Assembly (NCBI RefSeq): GCF_004310685.1
Contig: NZ_SISG01000001.1
Location: 1,054,001-1,118,000, forward strand
Reading direction: 5' to 3'
DNA from: Glaciihabitans arcticus
GTDB lineage: Bacteria > Actinomycetota > Actinomycetes > Actinomycetales > Microbacteriaceae
DNA: 64,000 bases
Part shown: positions 52,586 to 61,244 of the stretch, in pieces
Position numbering within the stretch: position 1 is the first letter of the stretch
How the letters are laid out: every line of letters begins with the position of its first letter
Translations under genes and position numbers: made by a program
The notes under the pieces: model-generated
Databases searched by the model: none
What the model was told of the DNA's origin: nothing
The model's input: only the letters and a program-made list of their open reading frames with translations

Positions 52586-53977
52586 TCAGTTGGCGGACAG
52601 TGTGAAGCGGCTTGCGGGACGGGCGAGACCGTCGATGAACGCCCTCAGGGAATCGGGTCGGGAGTCGATGCGCCAGTCGTTCGTGGCGCGCTCCCCTCCC
52701 ACGTAGGTGGTGACGGTGAGTGAGAACCAGTTGAAGCCGATGATGTCGGCGTTCGCTGGCTTCTCGAGGGCCTCGAACAGGCTCGCGATCCAGGTCGCTT
52801 TGTGTCCGCCGATCTCCGACGCCCCGATCTCGGAGAGGTAGATCGGCTTGTTGGTGATCCCCCGCAGGCTGTTCAGGCTGCGGTCGAAGGTGTACGAGAA
52901 ACTGAAGTCGTTGTCGGCCTTATAATTGGGGCGCAGGTAGGCGGAGAGCCCGACCCAGTCCACGTATTCGTCGCCCGGGTAAAGCGAGGCGAGGTAGCTG
53001 TCCTTCTGGTGGTTGGCCGGCAGGTTGTTGGTGATGTTGGGCGACCAGATCCAGATGACCAGGTCGTTGGCGCCCTCCTTCTCGAAGATGTCGTGCACGT
53101 GCTGCCACATCTTCTTGTAGTCGCCGGGGCGGTTGCCGTTGATCGACTCGCCCTTCGAGTTCGACTCCGCCCACGGGTACCACTCGCCGTTCATCTCGTG
53201 GTCGAGGCGGATGCCGAGCGGCAGGCCGGTCTTCACGATGTCGCGGGCGTACTTGGTCAGGTAGGCGTCGAAGTCTCCCCCGATGATCTTCGGCAGCGAG
53301 TAGGCGGGCTCCTCGACCACGTCGTTCGCCGCGGCGATCGGTCGCGACTCCCAGGTGAGGATCGGCAGCTTCGAACGTTGCCACGAACGGGTGACGGCGT
53401 TGGCGCGGAAGTTCTCATCCCAGCCGCCGAAGTAGCCGACCACGCTCGGGGTGCTGCCGACCTTGCTGGCCGTTGCGTCGTATGTCGCCCAGTTGAACGG
53501 CGCCTGCTCGGTGAACAGGCCGAGGTACGGCGACTTCGGTGAGACGAGTGCGCTTCGGGATGGCGCAGTGATCGTCGTGCCGCCCGCCTTCGATGGCGCC
53601 GCGACCGTCACGGGGCCGCGCCCACTGCCGCGGGATGCGATGAGGGCGTCGAGCTCCCCCTCGGTCTTCCACAGCGCCTTCTGGATCGCTGCCTTGTCGG
53701 CCGCGATCGCGTCGAGGTCTGAGTCCTTCGCGTCGAGATCGGATTCGAGCGCGACGACCCGGCTGAGCAGCGCGTTGCGCTCCTCGACCAGCTGGTCTTC
53801 GCGGGACGGTGGGGTGACGGCTTCGACGGCCTGCCGCACGGGGCTGCCGGGCGAGTTCCAGACGAAGACGCTCGTGGCTCCGAGGGCGAGTACGATGCCG
53901 AGGGCACCGGCCGCCGTCGCGAGCTCACGGCGTCCGCTGAGCGCCCACCAGCGGCGGGGAAGTTTAGAAATTGACAA
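52586..53977 (-). CDS. Membrane-anchored GH26-type glycoside hydrolase
   Basis: A 463-aa protein with one N-terminal signal-anchor helix (about residues 18-41), an extracytoplasmic coiled coil (about 60-116, LVEERNALLSRVVALESDL) and a GH26-like catalytic domain (about 148-455). The acid/base Glu261 is in the family motif RLDHEMNGEWYPW and the nucleophile Glu383 is in YLSEIGAS. It starts at TTG 53977, which has GGAGG upstream and overlaps the end of the GT2 gene by 14 nt; a longer frame inside that gene is not coding. Its place in the operon suggests trimming or release of the polymer outside the cell. Mannan or glucan specificity cannot be assigned. Confidence 0.85.
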   Translation of the reverse strand: MSISKLPRRWWALSGRRELATAAGALGIVLALGATSVFVWNSPGSPVRQAVEAVTPPSREDQLVEERNALLSRVVALESDLDAKDSDLDAIAADKAAIQKALWKTEGELDALIASRGSGRGPVTVAAPSKAGGTTITAPSRSALVSPKSPYLGLFTEQAPFNWATYDATASKVGSTPSVVGYFGGWDENFRANAVTRSWQRSKLPILTWESRPIAAANDVVEEPAYSLPKIIGGDFDAYLTKYARDIVKTGLPLGIRLDHEMNGEWYPWAESNSKGESINGNRPGDYKKMWQHVHDIFEKEGANDLVIWIWSPNITNNLPANHQKDSYLASLYPGDEYVDWVGLSAYLRPNYKADNDFSFSYTFDRSLNSLRGITNKPIYLSEIGASEIGGHKATWIASLFEALEKPANADIIGFNWFSLTVTTYVGGERATNDWRIDSRPDSLRAFIDGLARPASRFTLSAN

Positions 53978-55436
53978 TGAAGAACACCTCCAGGGCGAAG
54001 ATCGAGAAGCCGATGACGTAGGGCCACGCGGCTTTGGGGTTGAGTCGGCGGCGGGCCGGAGCCTGCGGCGCGGTACGGATTCGGGCGTCGGCTCGGCGGG
54101 GCGATGCCTCCAGCAGCACACCGCCGTGCGGGACGGGTGCGGCGGTCTGAGCTACAGCGAGGTCACTCACGAGCTCGTCGTTGGCCGCGCCGCCAGCGTA
54201 GGCACCCGCCCGGGTCCCCCAGCCGCTCGCGTGGCCCATGCGGAAAAAGCCGATGAGACGGATCGGCATGAGGAACGCGGTCGAGACGATGATGAACGCG
54301 GGAAGCCGGAAGAAGTCGGTCGGCTTCTCCGAGAGATGCCGGATTTGGCGGATCGCCATGCTGAGCACCGAGGAAACCAGCATGAGCAGCAGCACCACGA
54401 GCACCCCGCCCTGCACGCCATACTCGCTCAGGATTCCCTCGTAGAAGTTATACCCCTGGCCGGTGAAGGCGCGGTAGATCCAGCCGGCGATGACCCCAGC
54501 CAGCAGGAACGGCAGGATGATGTCCATCACGAAGAACAGGGCGAGCACCGGGGCGTGTCCGAGCATCCAGGGCAGCATCCGCAGCGTGTTGTACTGGCTG
54601 CCGCGCGCCCAGCGCAGCTGCTGCTTGAACAACTTCCTGATCTCGAGCGGGGCATCCGTGTACACCAGCGAGGTGTGCTGGTAAACGGTGCGGTAGCCCT
54701 CCTTGAGAGTGAGATTGGTGAGGGTGCGGTCGTCGCTCACCTCGAGGAAGACGCCCATAAAGCGCTCGTTCATAAATCGGCCCATGACCCGCATCATGAT
54801 CGAGCGGCGGAAGGCGATCGTGCGTCCGGGGAGGCAGCCGACCTGGCCGAGTGCGCTCTGCGCGGGCATCGAGTAGAGGGCGCGGGAGTTCTCGAGCCAG
54901 TCCGCCCAGCGGGTGATCCAGCTGCGATTCGGTTCGAGGATGCGCTGCCGCGTGGTCACTCCCCCCACGCTCTCGTCGGCGAACGGCTTGACGAGCTCCG
55001 CGAGGGTGCCGTCGGTCCAGACCGTGTCCGAGTCCACGAGAACGGTGATGTCCCCGGTCGACATCTCGGTACCGATCATGACCGCGTTGCGCTTGCCGGG
55101 AATCGGCGTGTGCACCCAGCGCACGAGCGGCGCGAATTCCTCGCTGATGCGTTCGAGTGTCGGGTTCGGGGCACCGTTGATGACGACGATGATCTCGCCG
55201 GGCCTCTGGGCCACCATGCGAGCGAGCACGTCGCGGAACAGGTCCTCCGGTTCATCCAGCACCGGAACGACGACGCTGGTCGTTCCGGTGAAGGTGCCCG
55301 TGAACGGCTTGTACCGGCGGGAGATGAGAACCTTGGCGAGCCAAAGCGCCCAGATGAGGGCCGAGTAGATCGCGAACATGTAGATCTCGGGGTGACCGTC
55401 GATCATGTGGCGCAATTGCAGGATGAAGATAAACAC
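53964..55436 (-). CDS. Processive GT2 polysaccharide synthase (hyaluronan/cellulose synthase-like)
   Basis: A 490-aa membrane glycosyltransferase. A helix (about residues 18-36) precedes the GT-A domain with VVVPVLDEPEDLFRD, VDSD (134-137, nucleotide-sugar metal), SDDR (234-237) and QQLRW (272-276), the full D,D,D,QxxRW set of processive enzymes. About four helices follow (292-402), then an Ala/Arg-rich cytoplasmic region and a last helix (472-488). GTG 55436 with GAGG upstream is preferred; the next ATG at 55406 is possible. It leads the operon with GH26 and ugd, so the polymer probably contains glucuronate. It need not be hyaluronan. Confidence 0.88.
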   Translation of the reverse strand: MFIFILQLRHMIDGHPEIYMFAIYSALIWALWLAKVLISRRYKPFTGTFTGTTSVVVPVLDEPEDLFRDVLARMVAQRPGEIIVVINGAPNPTLERISEEFAPLVRWVHTPIPGKRNAVMIGTEMSTGDITVLVDSDTVWTDGTLAELVKPFADESVGGVTTRQRILEPNRSWITRWADWLENSRALYSMPAQSALGQVGCLPGRTIAFRRSIMMRVMGRFMNERFMGVFLEVSDDRTLTNLTLKEGYRTVYQHTSLVYTDAPLEIRKLFKQQLRWARGSQYNTLRMLPWMLGHAPVLALFFVMDIILPFLLAGVIAGWIYRAFTGQGYNFYEGILSEYGVQGGVLVVLLLMLVSSVLSMAIRQIRHLSEKPTDFFRLPAFIIVSTAFLMPIRLIGFFRMGHASGWGTRAGAYAGGAANDELVSDLAVAQTAAPVPHGGVLLEASPRRADARIRTAPQAPARRRLNPKAAWPYVIGFSIFALEVFFIVNF

Positions 55437-55673
55437 TGTGGTCCTCGCGAGATGGGCGGTGAGGCCGGGTGAACATCCGCGACTCTGAGGAACTGGGTGT
55501 CGAAGCCGGTGACTGCTTCTTGCGTTGAGTATTGGCCCCTGTTCGGGGTTTCGGCAAGTCTGTCTACCCCTGTGCATTGCTCAGCGAATCACAATTTGCG
55601 CGACACGTGTCGGCCATTGTGTGGACGCGATGTGCGACTGCTTCACACTCGCACTCGCGGTCCGCCGGCGACC

Positions 55674-55685
55674 CGATCATGATCG
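55674..55685. promoter_or_regulatory. 12-bp palindrome upstream of the GT2 operon
   Basis: CGATCATGATCG is a perfect palindrome 238 bp before the GT2 start codon. It may be an operator for the exopolysaccharide operon, but it is short enough to be chance. Confidence 0.3.
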
Positions 55686-55810
55686 CCAAATATGCCGGTC
55701 ATGAGGATGTCCCGGGCTCGACCTCCCCGCCCCCGCAAGCCTGCGGGATTGCGTCAGGGTACAGATTCTCTCGATCTCGAACCCTAAGAGGGGTACAACA
55801 GCGCGCCCCC

Positions 55811-55853
55811 GTTTCGAGGGCGTAAATCGGTTGAACTGTTACAAGCCCGAAAC
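55811..55853. promoter_or_regulatory. Pair of divergent GlnR-like boxes
   Basis: GTTAC-N6-GAAAC at 55838-55853 on the plus strand matches the GlnR consensus exactly. On the minus strand TTTAC-N6-GAAAC (55811-55826) matches with one difference. The two face away from each other, 11 bp apart, in the gap between glnE and the exopolysaccharide operon. Confidence 0.6.
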
Positions 55854-55893
55854 AAACCTGGGCTCTCTGGGACACCTGGGGGAAGCCTTCGTC

Positions 55894-58833
55894 CTACGCG
55901 GTCGTGGGCCTGTTCGCAGGTCCCGTTCCGTAGAACCTGCGCTCGAAGACCTGGCGGGCGAGCCGGGTGGTGCGCAGGTAGTCCTCCTCGAGGCGCGAGG
56001 CGGAGCCGGGCGGGTACTCGAGCAGGCGGGCGACACCCTCGAGCTGCTGGCGATCCGTCGGCAGCACGTCGGCGGTTCGACTCGTCCACAGGGTCATTGC
56101 GGAGCGGGTGCGCGAGGCGAAGATCCAGGCGTCGTGGAGCCTGCGGGCCTCCTCCGGAAGCACGAGCTTCTCCCCCACGGCAGCGTGCAGGGCGCCCAGG
56201 GTCGACGTGGTGCGCAGCCCAGGAACCTCGGCGCCGTGCTGCAGTTGCAACAGCTGCACGAACCACTCGACGTCGCTCAGCGAGCCGCGCCCGAGCTTCA
56301 GGTGACGGGACGGATCGGCGGCCTGCGGCAGGCGCTCCGACTCGACGCGGGCCTTGATGCGCTTGATCTCGCGCACGTCCTGCTCCGAGATTCCGACCGG
56401 GAAGCGCACCTCGTCGGCGAGTCGCTCGAACTCGGTGATGAGCTCGGCGTCGCCGACCACTCCGCGGGCGCGCAGCAGCGCCTGGGCCTCCCAGGTGAGC
56501 GACCACCGCGCGTAGTAGGCACGGTACGACTCGAGCGAGCGCACGATGGCGCCGGTCTTGCCCTCGGGGCGCAGGCCGATGTCGAGGTCGAGCGGGATCC
56601 GCAGGTCTTCGGTGAGCCGGGACAGGCTGCGCACGATCCCCTCCGCGCGCGACTGGGCTTCCTCATGGGTGGCACCCGCCGGGCGGTAGACGTACATCAC
56701 GTCGGCGTCGGAGCCGAAACCGAGTTCCGCGCCGCCGTAGCGACCCATGCCGATGATCGCGAACTCGATGCCGTCGCCGTAGACGTGCGCGATGGCGAGC
56801 ACCCCGGTCAGCAGGGCCGTCGTCACGTCGGAGAGCGCCCGGCCGAGCTCCTCCACGGTGAGGGTGCCCAGGATCGCGCTCATAGCCAGCCGCAGGATCT
56901 CCCGACGGCGGGCCGTGCGCAGGGCGAGAGCCGCGGCATCCGGTTCACCCTGATGCCGGGAGACCGTGGCGCGCGATTCTTCGAGAAGCTGCGGGAGGGG
57001 GCGCGGGCGCAGTTCGTCGTCGTTCTCGAGCCACGCGGCGGCCTCGGGGATACGCTCGAACAGGTCGCTGACGAATCGGGAGCCCGAGAGCACCTGTGTG
57101 AGGCGCTGGGCGGCGCCCGAGGAGTCGCGCAGCATGCGCAGGAACCAATAGGCCTCGCCGAGATCCTCGCTCAGGCGGCGGAAGGCCAGCAGACCGTGAT
57201 CTGGGTCGGCACCCTCAGCGAACCACTGCAGCATGACCGGCAAGAGGTTGCGCTGGATCGTCGCCCGACGGGACACACCACCAGTGAGCGCCGCGATGTG
57301 CCGCAGGGCGCCGGCGGGATCGCTGAAGCCGATCGCGGCGAGCCGCGCTGTCGCCTGCTCGCTCGAGAGGGCGAGGCCGTCCTCAGGCAGGGCGGCGACC
57401 GCAGACAGCAGCGGGCGGTAGAACAGGCGCTCGTGCAAGCGTCGCACGGCGTGCTTGGTGCGCTTCCACTGCTCGAGCAGGTCGTCGGTGCCGGTGGAGA
57501 TGCCACTGGCCCGGGCCAGCACCCGCAGGGCATCCCGGTCGGTCGGCATGAGGTGTGTACGGCGCAGCTTCGAGAGCTGCAGGCGGTGCTCGAGCAGGCG
57601 CAGGAACCGGTAGTCGCGAGCGAACTCCGCGGCCTCCACCCGGCCGATGTAACCCTGGTCAGCGAGCGAGTCGAGGGCGGTGAGGGTCGCGCGCTGGCGC
57701 ACCGCGTCATCCGTCTGTCCGTGCACGAGCTGCAGCAGTTGGATCGTGAATTCGACGTCGCGCAGGCCGCCCGGACCGAGCTTGAGCTGCACGTCGAGCT
57801 CGTGGTGCGGGATGTTGTCCGTGACCCGCTCGCGCATGCGCTGCACCGATTCGACGAAGCCCTCGCGCGAGGCACTCGACCAGACCTTCGGCGACAGCGC
57901 CTCGACGTAACGGTCGCCGAGCTCGAGGTCGCCGGCCAGAGGTCGCGCCTTGAGCAGCGCCTGGAACTCCCAGCTCTTCGCCCAGCGGTCGTAGTACGCG
58001 AGGTGCGACTCCAGGGTGCGCACGAGTGCACCGTCCTTGCCTTCTGGGCGCAGGTTCGCGTCGACCTCCCACAGTTCCGGCTCGCTTGCCAGGTCGTGGA
58101 TGCCACGCATGACCTGCATCGCGAGTCTCGTGGCGATCTCCACGGCCCGGTCATTCTCAATGCCCTCGCCTGCCTCGGCGACGAAGATGACGTCCACGTC
58201 GCTCACGTAATTGAGCTCGCGTGCGCCCGCCTTGCCCATGCCGATGATGGCGAGGCGAGTAGCGGCAACGTCGGCGGCGGGGAACTTCGAGTCGCGCCGT
58301 GCGACGTCGATAGCGGCATCCAGGGCGGCACCGGCGAGGTCGGAAAGCGCGGCCGCGGCGACGGACATGGCGGCGAGCGGGTCGACGTGGCCCAGATCCC
58401 AGGCCGCGAGACGCGCGAGGTGGCGGCGGTAGCGCACGCGCAGCGCGACGGCCGCGGGGTCGCCACCGAGACCTTCGACCGCCTCGAGGAGGTCGGCACG
58501 GTACTGCTCGGGCGTCAGAGGGTGCGCGAGATCCGTGGCGAGAGCCGCGAGCTCGGCCGGACGCCGAAGGAAGAATTCGCCGAGCCCCAAGGAAGCGCCG
58601 AGAACCCGCACCAGGCGGGCGGCGGCCGCGTCATCCCGAAGCAGCGCATCGAGGTCGGTCGGCGCGCTCTCCCGCAGCTGCCCGAGCAGCAGCAGTGCCT
58701 GGTCGGGGTCTGCGGCATTCGCGAAGTGCGGCACGAGGGACGCATCGACGCTCGCGAGGCGCTCACCGGCCTCACCCAGCTCGGCAAACCCGAGCCGGGC
58801 GAGATCAGTCAACGTTGTCTGAGTGCGTTTCAT
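55894..58833 (-). CDS. glnE: Bifunctional glutamine synthetase adenylyltransferase/deadenylase
   Basis: A 979-aa enzyme that adenylylates glutamine synthetase to reduce its activity and removes the AMP again. It has two nucleotidyltransferase domains. The N-terminal deadenylylase has VSDVDVIFVA (metal Asp212, Asp214), and the C-terminal adenylylase has GFGSDADVMYVY (Asp709, Asp711), each followed by helical GlnD-type regions. Length is normal. It lies 22 nt upstream of nothing else on its strand but 21 nt downstream of glnA2, so the two are probably cotranscribed. In Mycobacterium it adjoins glnA1; here a 6-kb block separates them. Confidence 0.96.
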   Translation of the reverse strand: MKRTQTTLTDLARLGFAELGEAGERLASVDASLVPHFANAADPDQALLLLGQLRESAPTDLDALLRDDAAAARLVRVLGASLGLGEFFLRRPAELAALATDLAHPLTPEQYRADLLEAVEGLGGDPAAVALRVRYRRHLARLAAWDLGHVDPLAAMSVAAAALSDLAGAALDAAIDVARRDSKFPAADVAATRLAIIGMGKAGARELNYVSDVDVIFVAEAGEGIENDRAVEIATRLAMQVMRGIHDLASEPELWEVDANLRPEGKDGALVRTLESHLAYYDRWAKSWEFQALLKARPLAGDLELGDRYVEALSPKVWSSASREGFVESVQRMRERVTDNIPHHELDVQLKLGPGGLRDVEFTIQLLQLVHGQTDDAVRQRATLTALDSLADQGYIGRVEAAEFARDYRFLRLLEHRLQLSKLRRTHLMPTDRDALRVLARASGISTGTDDLLEQWKRTKHAVRRLHERLFYRPLLSAVAALPEDGLALSSEQATARLAAIGFSDPAGALRHIAALTGGVSRRATIQRNLLPVMLQWFAEGADPDHGLLAFRRLSEDLGEAYWFLRMLRDSSGAAQRLTQVLSGSRFVSDLFERIPEAAAWLENDDELRPRPLPQLLEESRATVSRHQGEPDAAALALRTARRREILRLAMSAILGTLTVEELGRALSDVTTALLTGVLAIAHVYGDGIEFAIIGMGRYGGAELGFGSDADVMYVYRPAGATHEEAQSRAEGIVRSLSRLTEDLRIPLDLDIGLRPEGKTGAIVRSLESYRAYYARWSLTWEAQALLRARGVVGDAELITEFERLADEVRFPVGISEQDVREIKRIKARVESERLPQAADPSRHLKLGRGSLSDVEWFVQLLQLQHGAEVPGLRTTSTLGALHAAVGEKLVLPEEARRLHDAWIFASRTRSAMTLWTSRTADVLPTDRQQLEGVARLLEYPPGSASRLEEDYLRTTRLARQVFERRFYGTGPANRPTTA

Positions 58834-58854
58834 GAGGCGGGGCTTCGCACAGGA

Positions 58855-60192
58855 TTACAGGATTTCGAGGTTGCTCTCCAACTCGTACGGCGTAACCTGC
58901 GCGCGGTACTCGGACCACTCGCGGCGCTTGTTGAGCAGCACGTAGTTGAAGACCTGCTCGCCGAGGGTTTCCGCGACGAGCTCGGAGTCCTCCATGAGCG
59001 AGACGGCGTGGTCGAGGCTCGCGGGAAGCTGGTTGTAGCCGAGAGCTCGGCGCTCGGAGTCGCTCAGCTCCCAGACGTTGTCCTCGGCTTCGGGCGGAAG
59101 CTCGTAGCCCTCCTCGATGCCCTTGAGGCCGGCGGCCAGCAGGAGCGAGTAGGCGAGGTACGGGTTGGCGGCGGAGTCGATCGCGCGGTACTCGACGCGG
59201 GCGCTCTGTGCCTTGTTGGGCTTGTAGAGCGGAACCCGCACGAGCGCCGAACGGTTGTTGTGACCCCAGGTGACGAAGCTCGGGGCCTCGTCGCCGCCCC
59301 AGAGGCGCTTGTAGGAGTTCACGAACTGATTGGTCACGGCCGTGATCTCGGGCGCGTGGCGCAGCAGGCCGGCCACGAAATGGCGGCCGATCTTCGAGAG
59401 CTGGTAGGTGCCCCCGGCCTCGTAGAAGACGTTCGTGTCGCCCTCGAAGAGCGAGAGGTGGGTGTGCATTCCCGATCCGGGATGACCGGACAGCGGCTTC
59501 GGCATAAACGTCGCATAGACGCCCTGCTCGATGGCCACCTCCTTGATCACGGTGCGGAAGGTCATGATGTTGTCGGCGGTCGTGAGGGCGTCCGCGTAGC
59601 GCAGGTCGATCTCGTTCTGGCCGGGGCCGGCCTCGTGGTGGCTGAACTCGACGGAGATGCCAAGATCCTCGAGCATGCGCACGGAACGTCGGCGGAAGTC
59701 GTGAGCCGTGCCACCGGGAACGTTGTCGAAGAATCCGGCCGAGTCGACGGGCTCGGGGCCCTTCTTGCCGAACTTGCTGCTCTTCAGCAGGTAGAACTCG
59801 ATCTCGGGGTGGGTGTAGAACGTGAAGCCGCGGTCGGCGGCCTTTGCGAGCGTGCGCTTGAGCACGTTGCGCGGGTCCGAGTTGGCGGGCTGGCCGTCGG
59901 GCGTCGTGATGTCGCAGAACATACGCGCCGTGGGGTCGATCTCGCCGCGCCACGGCAGGATCTGGAAGGTGGTGGGGTCGGGGTGCGCGAGCATGTCCGC
60001 CTCGTACGCGCGCGTGAAGCCCTCGATCGCCGAGCCGTCGAAACCGAGGCCCTCGGCGAACGCGCCCTCTACCTCTGCCGGTGCGATGGCGACCGATTTG
60101 AGGCTGCCCACGACGTCCGTGAACCAGAGGCGGATGAACTTGATCCCGCGTTCCTCGATTGTGCGAAGAACGAAGTCGCGCTGCTTGTCCAT
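58855..60192 (-). CDS. glnA2: Glutamine synthetase GlnA2-type
   Basis: A 445-aa second glutamine synthetase-like enzyme. Catalytic features THPEIEFYLL (metal Glu), GHPGSGMHTHLSLF and NSYKRLWGGDEAP are present. The adenylylation loop differs from GlnA: EDNVWELSDSERR has Trp where GlnA has Tyr402, so GlnE should not modify it. The ATG at 60192 (MDKQRDFVLRTIEERG) has AGGGAG 7 nt upstream. It precedes glnE on the same strand and is divergent from panB, as near glnA1 in Mycobacterium. Some GlnA2-type proteins act on other amines in Streptomyces, so true glutamine synthesis is probable but not certain. Confidence 0.93.
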   Translation of the reverse strand: MDKQRDFVLRTIEERGIKFIRLWFTDVVGSLKSVAIAPAEVEGAFAEGLGFDGSAIEGFTRAYEADMLAHPDPTTFQILPWRGEIDPTARMFCDITTPDGQPANSDPRNVLKRTLAKAADRGFTFYTHPEIEFYLLKSSKFGKKGPEPVDSAGFFDNVPGGTAHDFRRRSVRMLEDLGISVEFSHHEAGPGQNEIDLRYADALTTADNIMTFRTVIKEVAIEQGVYATFMPKPLSGHPGSGMHTHLSLFEGDTNVFYEAGGTYQLSKIGRHFVAGLLRHAPEITAVTNQFVNSYKRLWGGDEAPSFVTWGHNNRSALVRVPLYKPNKAQSARVEYRAIDSAANPYLAYSLLLAAGLKGIEEGYELPPEAEDNVWELSDSERRALGYNQLPASLDHAVSLMEDSELVAETLGEQVFNYVLLNKRREWSEYRAQVTPYELESNLEIL

Positions 60193-60307
60193 CGGGCTCC
60201 CTGTGTTGTGCGTTTTCCGGGCAACGGAGTGGGCCTGGATCGGCCCCACATCCGTCGCTCTAGGGTACTGGCTCCGGGACCTTCCCGCTTGTCGCGCCGT
60301 GCCGTTC

Positions 60308-60313
60308 TAGACT
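60308..60313 (+). promoter_or_regulatory. -10 element of leaderless panB promoter
   Basis: TAGACT ends 6 nt before the ATG at 60320. The same hexamer and spacing occur at map. Confidence 0.6.
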
Positions 60314-60319
60314 CATGGC

Positions 60320-61132
60320 ATGGCTGAGCCGATCAAACGCGTCCGCACCCGTCACTTCCAGAACGCGAAGGCGAACGGGATCAAGATCACGGGCCTCACG
60401 AGCTATGACCAGCTCAGTGCCACGATCTTCGACGAGGCCGGCATCGACTTCCTGCTGGTCGGTGATTCGGCAGGCAATACGGTGTTCGGCTACGACACGA
60501 CGCTGCCCGTCACCATCGATGAGCTCATCCCACTCACCCGCGCTGTCGCCGGGGCGGTCAAGCGCGCGCTCGTGGTCGCCGACATGCCGTTCGGTTCCTA
60601 CGAAACGGGGGCGGATGAAGCGCTGCACACCGCTTTCCGATTTATGAAGGAGACCGGCGCTCATGCCGTGAAACTCGAGGGCGGCGTGCGCAGCGCCGAA
60701 CAGATCCGTCGCATCGTGTCGGCGGGCATCCCGGTCATGGCGCACATCGGGTACACCCCGCAGAGCGAGCACGGGCTGGGCGGTCACGTCATCCAGGGTC
60801 GCGGTGAAGGAGCGGAAGCGCTGCTCGCCGACGCGCACGCGGTCGAGGATGCCGGCGCGTTCGCGGTCGTGCTCGAGATGGTGCCTTCGGCGGTCGCCGC
60901 GCAGATCACCTCTGAGTTGACTATCCCGACCATCAGCGTCGGTGCCGGTCCTTCGACGGACGGCCAGTTGCTCGTCTGGACGGACTGGGCCGGATTCTCG
61001 GGCGGTCGCATTCCGAAGTTCGTGAAGCAGTACGCCGATCTTCGTGGAGTTCTTGGCGACGCCGCCAAGGCGTACATCGCGGACATCGCCTCCGGCAGTT
61101 TTCCGGCTCCGGAGCACGAGTACGACGCGTAG
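60320..61132 (+). CDS. panB: 3-methyl-2-oxobutanoate hydroxymethyltransferase
   Basis: A 270-aa TIM-barrel enzyme transferring a hydroxymethyl group from methylene-tetrahydrofolate to 2-oxoisovalerate, the first committed step to pantothenate and CoA. Family motifs are [37 protein letters not shown] (Mg2+ Asp), [18 protein letters not shown] and [10 protein letters not shown] (catalytic Glu). Length is normal. The message is probably leaderless. It stands alone without panC or panD nearby. Confidence 0.96.
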   Translation: MAEPIKRVRTRHFQNAKANGIKITGLTSYDQLSATIFDEAGIDFLLVGDSAGNTVFGYDTTLPVTIDELIPLTRAVAGAVKRALVVADMPFGSYETGADEALHTAFRFMKETGAHAVKLEGGVRSAEQIRRIVSAGIPVMAHIGYTPQSEHGLGGHVIQGRGEGAEALLADAHAVEDAGAFAVVLEMVPSAVAAQITSELTIPTISVGAGPSTDGQLLVWTDWAGFSGGRIPKFVKQYADLRGVLGDAAKAYIADIASGSFPAPEHEYDA

Positions 61133-61244
61133 GTTGCTGGCTTTTCGGGGTGCTCCTCTCCTCCGCTGACCGGCTTTTTCTCCCTTCTCCACAGTCATGG
61201 AGCAGGGCCGATGCAATGTCGGTGGCCGGGTGTTCTGTACCCGC

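Larger units (their letters stand above)
55437..55893. other. 457-bp intergenic region between glnE and the exopolysaccharide operon
   Basis: No coding sequence was recognised on either strand. It holds a 12-bp palindrome at 55674-55685, a 6-bp hairpin CCCGCA/TGCGGG (55732-55747) that may help end glnE transcription, and a pair of GlnR-like boxes at 55811-55853. A promoter for the GT2 operon must lie in its left part, but no convincing -35/-10 pair was found. Confidence 0.6.

Noticed and set aside
53964-55436. Hyaluronan synthase
   Set aside because: The D,D,D,QxxRW motif set is shared by many processive GT2 enzymes, and no N-acetylglucosamine supply gene is nearby. Only a general synthase call is justified.
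55831-60327. A 1498-codon plus-strand open frame
   Set aside because: It is antisense to glnE and glnA2, which carry all expected motifs. The long frame is a by-product of GC-rich third positions; its translation is low-complexity Arg/Val/Glu-rich with no domain.
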